From Sulfuricurvum sp. (lineage in GTDB: Bacteria; Campylobacterota; Campylobacteria; Campylobacterales; Sulfurimonadaceae): a stretch of 43,801 nucleotides of DNA. A program made the position numbers and the translations under genes. Below are positions 16,870 through 25,866 of this stretch, in pieces. Location of the stretch: contig NZ_JAHFAQ010000002.1 of the NCBI RefSeq assembly GCF_023250475.1, positions 1 to 43,801 of the forward strand. The letters are read 5' to 3'. Positions within the stretch are counted from its first letter, which is position 1; each line of letters starts with the position of its first letter. Under the pieces are notes generated by a model. That model saw only the letters and a program-made list of their open reading frames with translations. It did no database searches and was not told where the DNA came from.

Positions 16870-18945
16870 TCAGTCCAAATAGTCGGGCTTGATTACCTCG
16901 ACCTTTATTGATTTAAACCGGGCGGTTTTAATCAGTTCATCACACTCATCTCCGAAGAGAAAATTGATATTGCTGGCAGCATGATGAAAGGTCGTAAAGA
17001 GAGTCCCTTTTTTGACGGTAGAGCTCACTTTGACCCGCAACGGGGCACTCTGTCCATATTGGCTTTTGAGAACGACAAAATCTTTGTACTCAAAAAACTC
17101 CTCATCTTCGACACTCACCAGCAAGGTATCTTCACTATGGCTGCGGCTGAGTTTGTCACAGGCATTCGTTTGGGCACTGTTATTATAATGAACCAAAATA
17201 CGTCCGGTTGTAAGGTAATACCCCTCATGCTTTTGCTCTTTTAGAAGCTCTGCAACCTGACCGCGAGGAACATATTGATGGTAATGAAATGAACCCAATC
17301 CGTCTTTGGTTCGGAACGTACCAATGTGCAATACCGGCAGATCTTCTTCCTGTACCGGCCACTGCAATCCGCGCAGACGGTTGGTTTCAAGTTTTTCATA
17401 ACTTGCTCCGCCGAAACGGATTGGAGCATCAATCTGAACCGCCTCCCACACATCACGGGGAGATTTAAATCCTAAATCGGTTCCGTAGCGTTTGGATATT
17501 TCCGCAATTACTTCCCAGTCATCGGGCATCATAACGTTAATCAGCGGCTGAGAGAGATGCAGACGACGCTCTGCATTGACATAAACGCCTGTTTTCTCAT
17601 ACGCACTTTTCACCCCAAAGATAATGTCGGCAAATTTGGTAATCTCGTTATCAAAAAGTTCATTCACAACAATCAGATCAAGATTACTCAGGGCTGCGTG
17701 TATTTTATTTTGGTTCGGATGGATATGGGCAATATCTTCACTGATATTATAGAGTGCTTTAATTTTGCCCTCAACCATAGCATTAATCAGATCGGGAGTC
17801 ATCATCCCAACCTCTTTGGGCGGCTGATAATCGGGAGCGTAATACGGCAACATTCCGACATCACAGGTTCCCTGCACGTTATTCTGACCCCGCAGAGGCA
17901 TCAATCCCGCACCCCGTTTACCGATATTTCCGGTCAACATCGCCAAATGGGTGATGGCCATTACGGCATACGAACCGTCTAAATGTTCCGTGATCCCAAG
18001 ACCCCAGAAAAATAGGCTTTTACGTGTAGCGTATTTACGGGCAACCGTTCGAACTTCCTCCGCCAATGATTCATACCCCGGGATTTGAAGAAGAAACTCG
18101 GGGTTGGCATACGGATCGTTGAGAATAGAATTTTTATATTCCTCATACCCTTTAGTACGGCCATCGACAAATTCACTGTTAACCAAATTCTCAGAAAGGA
18201 TAACAAACGCCATCATATTGAGAATCATCAAATTCGCTTCGTACGGTATACTCAGGTGGTTCGTAGCCGACTTGGAGAGCTGTATACGACGGACATCCAA
18301 TACGGCAAGTTCGATCTCTTTTTGCTTGATTACATCGAGCATTCGGTTAGCGACGATAGGATGTCCCTCGGTCGTGTTGGATCCCATCACCACCATGTAC
18401 TCTGTTTCGTAAATATCATCGAACGGGTTGGTCATCGCCCCCTCGCCGATTGTCGTTCGCGTCCCTTTAAGCGAAGGGGAGTGGCAGACACGGGCGCAAT
18501 TATCAACGTGCGGAGAACCTACGACATGACGGGTAAAGTGCTGGAAAAGATAAGACCCTTCGCAGCTGGTACGAGCACCGCCGATCGCCGCAAAGCTGTG
18601 CGAACCATATTCATCGGTAATTGAACGAAGTTTACGGGCAACCAGTTCATAGGCACTCTCATAGCTGATCTCATAGAAATCATGATCGACCGGTTCGAGG
18701 TAGTCCATATCCAAATCGGTAAACAATGCGGCATTTTTGGCTAAAAATGATTTTCGAACACGAGCATTTCGAAGCCGTTTAGGGTGAGTCAGAAAATCCC
18801 AGCCCTGCTTTCCTTTGATACATAACCGTCCCTGCGAAACGGTCCCCTCTTCTTTTGCAAAGATTTTTTGGATTTTATTATCCTCTACTTCAGCGGAAAT
18901 ATCGCATCCCACACCGCAATAGGTACAAACGCTGTCGATAGTCAT
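16870..18945 (-). CDS. Formate dehydrogenase catalytic subunit, FdhF-like, cysteine form
   Basis: A 691-aa molybdopterin oxidoreductase. The N-terminal [4Fe-4S] site has C7, C10, C14 and C42 (CTYCGVGC...GRLCIKG). The metal ligand is C154 followed by His in CARVCHSPS, where selenoproteins carry selenocysteine. LRGQNNVQGTCDVG and the GEGAMTNPFDD segment are typical of formate dehydrogenases rather than nitrate reductases. A C-terminal MopB-binding domain covers about residues 575-691. No iron-sulfur, cytochrome or maturation subunit is adjacent, so the electron acceptor is unclear. It lies 25 nt after the SDR gene and 5 nt before yraN. Confidence 0.87.
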   Translation of the reverse strand: MTIDSVCTYCGVGCDISAEVEDNKIQKIFAKEEGTVSQGRLCIKGKQGWDFLTHPKRLRNARVRKSFLAKNAALFTDLDMDYLEPVDHDFYEISYESAYELVARKLRSITDEYGSHSFAAIGGARTSCEGSYLFQHFTRHVVGSPHVDNCARVCHSPSLKGTRTTIGEGAMTNPFDDIYETEYMVVMGSNTTEGHPIVANRMLDVIKQKEIELAVLDVRRIQLSKSATNHLSIPYEANLMILNMMAFVILSENLVNSEFVDGRTKGYEEYKNSILNDPYANPEFLLQIPGYESLAEEVRTVARKYATRKSLFFWGLGITEHLDGSYAVMAITHLAMLTGNIGKRGAGLMPLRGQNNVQGTCDVGMLPYYAPDYQPPKEVGMMTPDLINAMVEGKIKALYNISEDIAHIHPNQNKIHAALSNLDLIVVNELFDNEITKFADIIFGVKSAYEKTGVYVNAERRLHLSQPLINVMMPDDWEVIAEISKRYGTDLGFKSPRDVWEAVQIDAPIRFGGASYEKLETNRLRGLQWPVQEEDLPVLHIGTFRTKDGLGSFHYHQYVPRGQVAELLKEQKHEGYYLTTGRILVHYNNSAQTNACDKLSRSHSEDTLLVSVEDEEFFEYKDFVVLKSQYGQSAPLRVKVSSTVKKGTLFTTFHHAASNINFLFGDECDELIKTARFKSIKVEVIKPDYLD

Positions 18946-18970
18946 CCATTATTTCCTTGGAAGAAAGGCT

Positions 18971-19723
18971 CTATTGCCCTTTTTTAAAATTAGTGAAGTT
19001 TACAATTTTGTCTCTTAAGGACTGCGGAAGCAGCAAGACAATTCGAATTATTAAGTAAAATCTAAAAGGAAAAGCGTAGCGGATTCTTTTTTGTCGAATC
19101 GCATGGGTAATCCGCATAACCCCCTCTTCTGTACTCATTAAAAACGGCATTTTGAACCGGTTTTTTTGCGTCATCTCCGAATCGATAAATCCCGGCATAA
19201 TCGTCATCACCGTTATTCCATGCGGTTTAAGCTGATAATGCAACCCCTCCGCATACGCATTGAGTGCCCGTTTGGAGCTGCTGTATGCTATCGAAGTGGG
19301 CATTGTAAAAAGTGACGCGAGCGAAGAGATACAGACGATCTCACCGAATTTTTGTTCGATCAATTTGGGGATAATGGGTTCCAATAGGGCGTGAACGCTC
19401 AAAAAATTGGTTTTAAAGAGCCGTTCAAAATCCTCAAACGGGGTAATTCCCCCACCGTGACCGACCGATACTCCCGCGTTGAGGATGATCCGATCAATCG
19501 GTTGTTCGCTCAAGTACTCTCCGATCTTTCTCATCCCCTCAAAATCATTGACATCCGCGATGATCGTTTCAACGCTAGCACCCTTCTTTTGGCATCGTGC
19601 TGCTACATCGGTCAATCGATCTTCTCTTCTGGCAATCAATACAAGCTGATTTTTATTCGATGCATAATAGAGAGCCAACGCTTCACCTAAACCGCTGCTT
19701 GCACCTGTGATTATAATCCTCAT
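18971..19723 (-). CDS. Short-chain dehydrogenase/reductase
   Basis: A 250-aa NAD(P)-dependent classical SDR. The cofactor motif is TGASSGLG at residues 6-13, the structural motif is LNAGVSVG, and the catalytic Tyr and Lys are in AYSSSKRAL with the upstream Ser in SSLAS. A hydrophobic C-terminal stretch (FYLIIRIVLLLP) suggests membrane association, as in the DltE/YqjQ-like subgroup. Substrate unknown. It heads the group SDR-fdhA-yraN and shares a 41-nt divergent region with the CvfB-like gene. Confidence 0.87.
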   Translation of the reverse strand: MRIIITGASSGLGEALALYYASNKNQLVLIARREDRLTDVAARCQKKGASVETIIADVNDFEGMRKIGEYLSEQPIDRIILNAGVSVGHGGGITPFEDFERLFKTNFLSVHALLEPIIPKLIEQKFGEIVCISSLASLFTMPTSIAYSSSKRALNAYAEGLHYQLKPHGITVMTIMPGFIDSEMTQKNRFKMPFLMSTEEGVMRITHAIRQKRIRYAFPFRFYLIIRIVLLLPQSLRDKIVNFTNFKKGQ

Positions 19724-19751
19724 CCTTTTTCTCCCGCAAGCAAATAGTCGA

Positions 19752-19761
19752 TATAATTATA
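19752..19761. promoter_or_regulatory. Palindromic double -10 box, divergent SDR and CvfB-like genes
   Basis: TATAATTATA equals its own reverse complement, so it supplies a TATAAT on each strand. Read to the right, the -10 ends 7 nt before the CvfB-like ATG, which predicts a leaderless mRNA. Read to the left, it leaves about 25 nt for the SDR leader with its GGGAG site. The whole divergent gap is only 41 nt. Confidence 0.65.
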
Positions 19762-19764
19762 CCC

Positions 19765-20604
19765 ATGAATGAAACACTAAAAATCGGGGAGATTAATATC
19801 CTCGTTATCGATCGGGATACGACACCCGGACTTTTTTTACGCGCATTGGATGAGAGCGATATTTTGCTACCGAATCAATACGTTACGGAGTCGATGCATA
19901 TCGGCGACACTCTTGATGTATTTGTCTATACCGACAGCGAATACCGTCCCGTCGCAACCACAGTAATGCCCAAAGCGATGGTCAATGAAATTGCCTTCGT
20001 TGAAGTCCTCGATACCAGTAGCATCGGTGCGTTTGTGGACTGGGGATTGCCGAAAGATCTATTCGTCCCCAGAGCACTTCAAAAACGGCCATTTGCCGTT
20101 GGAGAAAAACGGCTCGTTCGAGTCATACTCGATGAGCAAACCAACCGACTTGTGGGAACCGAAAAAATCAGCGGAGCGTTAGAAACTCCGCCGAAGAGTT
20201 TTTATCCGAACACTCCCGTTAAATTTATGATTATCGCCAAAACCCCTATGGGTTACAAAGTTATCGTCGATCATAAATATGAGGGGATGATCTATGCGAA
20301 TGAGATTTTTGAAGATGTCCGTGTCGGGCAAATCAAAAACGGCTTTGTGAAAATACTCAGAGCTGATGGTAAACTTGATTTATCCCTCCAAATGGTCGGA
20401 AAAGCGAAAGCTTCCAGTGCCGCCGATAAAATCTTCTCGATGATTAAAAGCAACGGCGGGATGTTGCCGTACAACTACAAAAGCGACCCTGATTTGATTC
20501 AAAAAACATTTGGACTCAGTAAAAAGAATTTTAAAAGTGCCTTGACACAACTCGTCGATAGTAAAAAAATAACAGTTCAGGAGAACGGAATATATGGGAT
20601 ATAG
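19765..20604 (+). CDS. S1-domain RNA-binding protein, CvfB/YitL-like
   Basis: A 279-aa protein. The N-terminus LKIGEINILVIDRDTTPGLFL matches CvfB-type proteins, which have tandem S1-like OB folds (about residues 5-65, 70-135 and 145-215). A C-terminal winged helix follows (about 225-279, with FGLSKKNFKSALTQL). CvfB proteins bind RNA and affect virulence or stress genes in Firmicutes; the role here is unknown. No Shine-Dalgarno site precedes the ATG. It overlaps the next gene by 11 nt. Confidence 0.82.
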   Translation: MNETLKIGEINILVIDRDTTPGLFLRALDESDILLPNQYVTESMHIGDTLDVFVYTDSEYRPVATTVMPKAMVNEIAFVEVLDTSSIGAFVDWGLPKDLFVPRALQKRPFAVGEKRLVRVILDEQTNRLVGTEKISGALETPPKSFYPNTPVKFMIIAKTPMGYKVIVDHKYEGMIYANEIFEDVRVGQIKNGFVKILRADGKLDLSLQMVGKAKASSAADKIFSMIKSNGGMLPYNYKSDPDLIQKTFGLSKKNFKSALTQLVDSKKITVQENGIYGI

Positions 20605-20809
20605 ACCAAAAAAGAGCCCTTTTAGTCACCTAAAAGCGCGTAATCTCGTTTACAGTGAAGACGATCATACCTATACCCTCATCAGTTTTAATCGCGATAC
20701 TATGCTCTTGGAAGTTCATATTAATGATGGTAAAGAGACGAAGATCGTCACCGATTTTCCGTTTGCCCACCTCCCTAAAAAGATCAAGCAGGAACTCAAT
20801 CCGCTATAA
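20594..20809 (+). CDS. Small conserved-looking protein, 71 aa
   Basis: The start overlaps the end of the CvfB-like gene and has AGGAG 9-10 nt upstream. The protein is basic at the N-terminus ([17 protein letters not shown]), then has alternating strands ([17 protein letters not shown]) and ends in a lysine-rich helix. I do not recognise a family. The tight coupling suggests an RNA-related role alongside the S1 protein, but that is inference. The ppnP -10 box lies across its stop codon. Confidence 0.65.
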   Translation: MGYRPKKSPFSHLKARNLVYSEDDHTYTLISFNRDTMLLEVHINDGKETKIVTDFPFAHLPKKIKQELNPL

Positions 20810-20810
20810 T
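20805..20810 (+). promoter_or_regulatory. -10 box for ppnP
   Basis: TATAAT flanked by an exact inverted repeat, CCGC on the left and GCGG on the right. It overlaps the stop codon of the upstream 71-aa gene and lies 27 nt before the ppnP ATG. Confidence 0.55.
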
Positions 20811-20837
20811 GCGGCCATTATTTTTCAAAGGATTCGA

Positions 20838-21152
20838 ATGTCACAATTTGCAAATGTCACGGCTGATAAAAAAGCCAATATCTATTTTGACGGAAAAGTT
20901 ACCAGCCGTACCCTTCATTTCGCTGACGGTAGTATCAAAACTCTTGGAATCATGTTGCCGGGCGAATATACGTTTAATACGGGCGATGCTGAGATCATGG
21001 AAATCATGAGCGGTGAGATGGAGGTTCAACTTCCGGGTTCAGAAGCATGGATTTCTATTACAGGACCTCAGAGTTTCGATGTCCCTGCCAGCAGTGCATT
21101 TCATTTAAAAGTCAAAACGATCAGCGATTACTGCTGCAGCTTCGTAAAATAA
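20838..21152 (+). CDS. ppnP: Pyrimidine/purine nucleoside phosphorylase PpnP
   Basis: PpnP cleaves nucleosides with phosphate to give a base and ribose 1-phosphate. The 104-aa product is a small cupin: [28 protein letters not shown], then a GEMEVQLPG turn and [13 protein letters not shown]. This is the DUF1255 pattern. The ORF track extends it far upstream, but the ATG at 20838 has AAGGA 6 nt before it and gives the family length. It is convergent with the Sel1 gene. Confidence 0.92.
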   Translation: MSQFANVTADKKANIYFDGKVTSRTLHFADGSIKTLGIMLPGEYTFNTGDAEIMEIMSGEMEVQLPGSEAWISITGPQSFDVPASSAFHLKVKTISDYCCSFVK

Positions 21153-21159
21153 TTTTATA

Positions 21160-21792
21160 TTAGCGTCGAATCTCGACGCTGCTTTCGTCAATCCAACCCT
21201 CTTTTGGGTAAGATTGCCACCCTTTTTTACTCACCGTTCCGCTTATTTTGTAATACTGCCCTCTCTTGCTCGTTGATGTTAGTGCACTGTTTGCTTTATA
21301 CTCAATACATTTGCCTTTTTCATCACACAGCATCGATCCCGCTTTCGTAATCAGTGTCGTAGGAGCTATATCTACAACATTCGATGTATCAGCCTCTTGA
21401 ATATTCTTTTGTTGTTGACCGCCATCAAGTTCACCGTCAATTATTTTCAATAACAACTTTCGGGCTTCACGATCTTTTTGTTTAGCCGCACGCGCTAGCC
21501 ACATCATAGCAAGCCCTTCATCCGCCGCTACACCTCGTCCTGTAGCGTACATAATCGCAATGTTGTATTGGGCATCTACATGCCCCTGATGTGCCGATTT
21601 TTCAAACCATTGTGCGGCTTGCGTCTGATTCTCGTCTATCCCTATACCGCGCTCATATATAACGCCGACTTGAAACTGAGCCTCTTTATCGCCCCTTAGG
21701 GCAGCCGTATAGGTTTCCCAGAATGATTGTTGTACTTCCGAGGAAAAGAGTGGAGAAAAAAGAAACAAGAGGAGATATAAGTATTTTTTCAT
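21160..21792 (-). CDS. Secreted Sel1-repeat protein with C-terminal SH3-like domain
   Basis: A 210-aa protein. Residues 1-17 form a signal peptide (KKYLYLLLFLFSPLFSS). Two to three Sel1-like repeats follow (AQFQVGVIYERGIGIDENQTQAAQWFEKSA and the next unit). The last 60 residues, with CDEKGKCIEY and SYPKEGWIDESSV, look like a bacterial SH3 domain. It is likely a periplasmic scaffold for protein contacts. It lies just after the infA end of the spc operon on the same strand but has its own AAGGGA ribosome binding site and probably its own promoter. Confidence 0.75.
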   Translation of the reverse strand: MKKYLYLLLFLFSPLFSSEVQQSFWETYTAALRGDKEAQFQVGVIYERGIGIDENQTQAAQWFEKSAHQGHVDAQYNIAIMYATGRGVAADEGLAMMWLARAAKQKDREARKLLLKIIDGELDGGQQQKNIQEADTSNVVDIAPTTLITKAGSMLCDEKGKCIEYKANSALTSTSKRGQYYKISGTVSKKGWQSYPKEGWIDESSVEIRR

Positions 21793-21826
21793 AAATGAAA
21801 TTCCCTTATCAAAAAATAGTTATAGG

Positions 21827-21844
21827 CTTCCCGAAAAGGGGAAG
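21827..21844 (-). terminator. Hairpin at the end of the S10-spc operon
   Basis: CTTCCC and GGGAAG form a 6-bp stem with a 6-nt loop 3 nt after the infA stop. A run of T (ATTTTTTG) comes about 10 nt further on, which is late for a classic terminator. Confidence 0.45.
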
Positions 21845-21846
21845 AT

Positions 21847-22065
21847 TTATTTATAGCGATAAGTAATTCGCCCTTTATCCAGACTGTATGGAGTAAGTTC
21901 GAGTTTTACTGTATCACCGGGGAGAATTTTAATGTAGTGCATACGCATTTTTCCTGCGATATGACACAAAATAACATGACCATTCGGCAACTCAACACGA
22001 AACGTTGCATTGGGTAGTGCCTCAATAATCTTTCCGTCTACTTCAATGACATCATCTTTTGCCAT
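21847..22065 (-). CDS. infA: Translation initiation factor IF-1
   Basis: A 72-aa single OB-fold protein that occupies the 30S A site during initiation. [22 protein letters not shown] and [17 protein letters not shown] are diagnostic. It starts 9 nt after map and is the last gene of the S10-spc run. The usual next genes (rpmJ, rpsM and so on) are not here. Confidence 0.98.
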   Translation of the reverse strand: MAKDDVIEVDGKIIEALPNATFRVELPNGHVILCHIAGKMRMHYIKILPGDTVKLELTPYSLDKGRITYRYK

Positions 22066-22074
22066 ATTATTCCT

Positions 22075-22833
22075 TTACGCGATTGATAATATTTCAGCTC
22101 TACCGTTGATAATTGCAACCGTATGCTCGTAATGAGAGCCTCTCAGCCCATCCGTGCTCACTACATCCCAACCGTTTGCCAAAATTTTGGATGTTCCCTC
22201 TTTTTGGCAAATCATCGGTTCCAGACAAAAAACCATTCCGTTTTTAATCTTAGGGCCCGCTTTGGTATTGTTCCCGTCCAAATAATTTGGAATTTCAGGC
22301 TCTTCATGCGGCTTTTTACCGATGCCGTGACCGCAAAATCCTCTTAATGGGACGAATCCACGACCTTTGATAAACTGTTCAATCTCATAGGATAACTCTT
22401 TAAAGCGCATCCCGTCTTGAATAATATCAATGGCGAAGTAGAGAGCATCTTTCGCACATGCGATCAATGCCTCGTCTTCAGGAGAAATTTTACCGACACC
22501 GACAGAGATTGCCGCATCCCCGAAATAGCCCCCTTTTTTTGTACCAACATCAAATCCGATGATGTCCCCTTCTTGCAAAGGGTAATCACTCGGTATCCCG
22601 TGAATAATCACGTCGTTGAGAGAGGTACAAACGGCATTCGGAAATCCGTAAAGCCCTTTAAAAGAGGGGATGGCACCTTGAGATCGGATATACTCCTCGC
22701 CCAATGCGTCAAGCTCTTTCAAGGTAATTCCAGGTTTGGTGTGTTCTGCCAAAAGGTTCAATGTCCCTGCCACAATTTTATTGGCGGAACGAAGAAGTTC
22801 TATTTCACTGTTTTTGCGTAGCGCAATCGCCAT
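22075..22833 (-). CDS. map: Methionine aminopeptidase, type I
   Basis: Removes the N-terminal Met from nascent proteins. The metal ligands are visible: Asp in GFDVGTKKGGYFGDAA (two Asp), His in GFCGHGIG, Glu in FCLEPM and Glu in HYEHTVAI. The 252-aa length fits type Ia, with no N-terminal zinc extension. It lies 2 nt after secY; adk, often between secY and map, is absent. Confidence 0.97.
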   Translation of the reverse strand: MAIALRKNSEIELLRSANKIVAGTLNLLAEHTKPGITLKELDALGEEYIRSQGAIPSFKGLYGFPNAVCTSLNDVIIHGIPSDYPLQEGDIIGFDVGTKKGGYFGDAAISVGVGKISPEDEALIACAKDALYFAIDIIQDGMRFKELSYEIEQFIKGRGFVPLRGFCGHGIGKKPHEEPEIPNYLDGNNTKAGPKIKNGMVFCLEPMICQKEGTSKILANGWDVVSTDGLRGSHYEHTVAIINGRAEILSIA

Positions 22834-22835
22834 TG

Positions 22836-24098
22836 TTACAGGCCAACCGCGCTAAGGGTTTGATATTTAGACATATAAACCTGTGCTTCAATACGGCGCA
22901 TCGTATCCAAGGCTACTTGAACCACGATTAAAACGGCTGTCCCTCCAAAGAAGAACGGCACACCCATCGCTTTGACGATAACCCACGGCAGTGTTGCAAT
23001 CAATCCAAGATAAATTGCCCCTGTAATGGTCAAACGCCCTGCCGTATCGTTCAAAAACTCTTTGGTTGATTCTCCTGGGCGAACACCCGGAATAAACCCG
23101 CCTTGACGTTTTAGATTGTCGGCAATATCTTTGGCATTAAATACGATAGACGCGTAAAAGAATGCAAAGAATACAACAAACGTGAATTGCAAAACGTTAA
23201 AGAAATAGTGATTCGGATTCAAAACATCCGCTATTGCTTGAACCGTCGGATTGGTGCTTGATGACATTACGGTCATCGGAAACATCAAAATAGCCGAAGC
23301 AAAAATAACCGGAATTACCCCCGATAGATTTACTTTGACCGGGATATAGTTCATAACCCGTTTGTTTTGATTTTGCATCATCGTCTTTTTCGCATAGGTA
23401 ACCGGAATTCGGCGTTCACCCAGCTCAACATAGATGATGACCAAAATCGTCGCAACCACAAGGGCAATAATTCCCAGCAGGGACAAGAATCCCATCGCTC
23501 CGGTATTCACCATCGTTATTGCATGAGAAATAGCACTCGGAATCGCTGAAACGATACCGGCGAAAATAATCAAAGAGACACCGTTACCGATACCGCTTTG
23601 GGTAATCTGCTCACCGATCCACATCAACAACATCGTCCCCGCAAGCATCGAAACAACCGCCAACGTCACAAACGTACTGTGATCGACCAAAATAGCGCTT
23701 GCTCCGTCTTTACCCGTCATACTTTGCAGTCCGACACTGACTCCGACCGCTTGTACAATGGTAATCGCAATGGTTGCATAACGGATAATTTGCATGTATT
23801 TAACCATACCGTCACGCTCTTTTTTCATTTGCGCTAAGTTAGGGAAAGTGGCTGCTAATAGTTCCATAATGATGGATGCGGTGATGTAAGGCATAATACC
23901 GAGAGAGATAATGGAAAATCGTTCGACGGCTTTACCGCTAAACATATTAAACAGACCTAACGCGTCAGCTTGATGAGAGTTAAAAAATGAAGCGATGACG
24001 GCTGTGTCAACACCCGGTACCGGCACGTATGCCAGTAGACGGTAGATAAAGAGAAAACCGATCGTAATTAAGATCTTGTTTACAAGTTGTTGGTTCAT
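22836..24098 (-). CDS. secY: Preprotein translocase subunit SecY
   Basis: The channel subunit of the Sec translocon. The 420-aa product has ten hydrophobic helices, starting with the signature RLLAYVPVPGVDTAV and the plug-region segment GLFNMFSGKAVERFSI. The cytoplasmic loop GERRIPVTYAKK and the segment DNLKRQGGFIPGVRPG are typical. Its ATG shares one base with the rplO stop (TAATG), so translation is coupled. Confidence 0.98.
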   Translation of the reverse strand: MNQQLVNKILITIGFLFIYRLLAYVPVPGVDTAVIASFFNSHQADALGLFNMFSGKAVERFSIISLGIMPYITASIIMELLAATFPNLAQMKKERDGMVKYMQIIRYATIAITIVQAVGVSVGLQSMTGKDGASAILVDHSTFVTLAVVSMLAGTMLLMWIGEQITQSGIGNGVSLIIFAGIVSAIPSAISHAITMVNTGAMGFLSLLGIIALVVATILVIIYVELGERRIPVTYAKKTMMQNQNKRVMNYIPVKVNLSGVIPVIFASAILMFPMTVMSSSTNPTVQAIADVLNPNHYFFNVLQFTFVVFFAFFYASIVFNAKDIADNLKRQGGFIPGVRPGESTKEFLNDTAGRLTITGAIYLGLIATLPWVIVKAMGVPFFFGGTAVLIVVQVALDTMRRIEAQVYMSKYQTLSAVGL

Positions 24099-24496
24099 TA
24101 GTTACCAGTTGTTGTAACGTTTTCATCTTTGATTTTAGATGCTAAATCTTTAGCGCTTGCACCAACGAGTTTTACGTGAGTGACCGATTTATTCAAACGG
24201 TGAACGCTGCGGATTGTTTCCATTGTAATTTCTGAAAGTTCAGCAATTACTTTTGTTTTTTCGACATTGATAATCGTCGGTTTTACGACACGTGACGTAA
24301 ATCCGATTTTTGGCAAACGGCGAGCAAGAGGTTGTTGTCCACCCTCAAAGTTACGTTTTTCATTGTAACCTTTACGCGCTTTTTGACCTTTGTGACCTTT
24401 ACCGGCTGTTTTACCAGTTCCGCTTGCTTGGCCACGGCCAAGACGTTTTTTGCTGTGGGTTGAACCCTCAGCAGGAGTAAGGTTTTCTAATGCCAT
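24098..24496 (-). CDS. rplO: 50S ribosomal protein L15
   Basis: A 132-aa 23S rRNA-binding protein. The basic N-terminus ([20 protein letters not shown]) and the [15 protein letters not shown] segment are diagnostic. It follows rpsE by 3 nt, with no rpmD (L30) gene in between. Confidence 0.97.
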   Translation of the reverse strand: MALENLTPAEGSTHSKKRLGRGQASGTGKTAGKGHKGQKARKGYNEKRNFEGGQQPLARRLPKIGFTSRVVKPTIINVEKTKVIAELSEITMETIRSVHRLNKSVTHVKLVGASAKDLASKIKDENVTTTGN

Positions 24497-24499
24497 AAC

Positions 24500-24946
24500 T
24501 TATCCTTTGATACGTGATAGTGCATCAATTGTTGCACGTACCACAGTGTTTGGATTGTTAGAACCCAAAGACTTCGTCAAGATGTCTTGGATTCCCGCAA
24601 GCTCAAGTACCGGACGGGTAGCGCCACCGGCGATAACCCCTGTACCTTCAGATGCAGGTTTTAGCAAGATACGACTTGCGTTGTATTTAACTTCGATATC
24701 GTGAGCGATGGTAGTACCTTTGATCTTCACTTCTGTCAAGTTTTTGAACGCTTCGTCAACCGCTTTACGGATAGCATCGGGAACCTCTTTGGCTTTACCG
24801 ACTCCGTAACCTACGGTTCCTTTTTTATTTCCTACAACTACGAGAGCGGTAAAACGAAAACGTCTACCACCCTTTACAACTTTGGTTACACGACCGATGT
24901 TTACAATCGCTTCTGAAAATTCTTCTCTGTTAATTGGATTCATCAT
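24500..24946 (-). CDS. rpsE: 30S ribosomal protein S5
   Basis: A 148-aa decoding-site protein. The S5 double-stranded-RNA-binding motif [22 protein letters not shown] is present, and the C-terminal domain contains [20 protein letters not shown]. Two adjacent ATG codons (24946, 24943) could serve as start. Confidence 0.98.
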   Translation of the reverse strand: MMNPINREEFSEAIVNIGRVTKVVKGGRRFRFTALVVVGNKKGTVGYGVGKAKEVPDAIRKAVDEAFKNLTEVKIKGTTIAHDIEVKYNASRILLKPASEGTGVIAGGATRPVLELAGIQDILTKSLGSNNPNTVVRATIDALSRIKG

Positions 24947-24952
24947 CGTGCC

Positions 24953-25309
24953 TTAAAACTTGATTTCATTTGCACGAAGTGCTTCGGCAAACGCTTTTAC
25001 AACACCGTGATACAAAAATCCGTTACGATCGAACGTAACTTCATTGATACCGGCATCTTTGAGGGTTTTTGCAAATACTGCCGCCGCTTTTTCAGCGTCC
25101 GCTTTATTCGCTTTAAGACCCAAAGTTTTTGAGTGTACTGCTGCTAACGTTACTGCCGCTTCATCATTAATCGCTTGCGCGCTGATGTAACGGTTTGAAC
25201 GGAAAATAGAGACACGTGGCAATGACGCGCATCCTGAAATTTTAGAGCGAATACGGCGTTTACGCTGAAGGCGTTTTGCCGATTTATTTTTAAGTGTTTT
25301 ACCTGTCAT
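24953..25309 (-). CDS. rplR: 50S ribosomal protein L18
   Basis: A 118-aa 5S rRNA-binding protein. The basic N-terminus KRLQRKRRIRSKISG, RVSIFRSNRYISAQ and the end GFLYHGVVKAFAEALR are typical. It lies 11 nt after rplF and 6 nt before rpsE. Confidence 0.97.
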   Translation of the reverse strand: MTGKTLKNKSAKRLQRKRRIRSKISGCASLPRVSIFRSNRYISAQAINDEAAVTLAAVHSKTLGLKANKADAEKAAAVFAKTLKDAGINEVTFDRNGFLYHGVVKAFAEALRANEIKF

Positions 25310-25320
25310 ATCATCGCTCC

Positions 25321-25857
25321 TTATTTCTTAGATGTCTTACCGGCTTTACGCAGGATAGTCTCATCAGAGTATTTAACACCTTTGCCTTTATACGGCTCAG
25401 GTGGACGGAATGAACGGATTACAGCTGCAATTTGTCCAATTTGTTGTTTATCGACACCTTTGATGGTGATAACGTTTTTCTCTACTGAAATATCAACGCC
25501 GGCAGGGATATCAAAATTGATATCGTGGCTGAAACCGAGTTGAAGATTCAATACGCTACCTTGTACCGCTGCACGATAACCAACACCGTTGATCTCTAAT
25601 TTTTTCTCAAAACCTGTAGTCAAACCTGTAATGATGTTTGCTGCCAGTGCACGGTATGTACCCCAGAATGCGCGATCAGCACGGTTATCAGAGTTTGTAC
25701 TAAACGTTAACGTGTTATCTTCAAGTACCACGCCACAGTTACCGAGGGTATCCAAGGTTTGTGTTGTTGCACCTTTCGAAAACGTTAATACCGTTCCATC
25801 AAGTGTCGCTTTAATTTCAGCTGGGATAGAAATAGGAAGTTTTCCAATACGTGACAT
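25321..25857 (-). CDS. rplF: 50S ribosomal protein L6
   Basis: A 178-aa duplicated-fold protein near the sarcin-ricin loop. [12 protein letters not shown] opens it, and [19 protein letters not shown] close to the C-terminus is the family signature. It follows rpsH by 9 nt. Confidence 0.98.
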   Translation of the reverse strand: MSRIGKLPISIPAEIKATLDGTVLTFSKGATTQTLDTLGNCGVVLEDNTLTFSTNSDNRADRAFWGTYRALAANIITGLTTGFEKKLEINGVGYRAAVQGSVLNLQLGFSHDINFDIPAGVDISVEKNVITIKGVDKQQIGQIAAVIRSFRPPEPYKGKGVKYSDETILRKAGKTSKK

Positions 25858-25866
25858 CTTATCTCC

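Noticed and set aside
21793-21846. A missed rpmJ gene downstream of infA
   Set aside because: The 54-nt gap is too short for L36 and shows no CxxC pattern on either strand.
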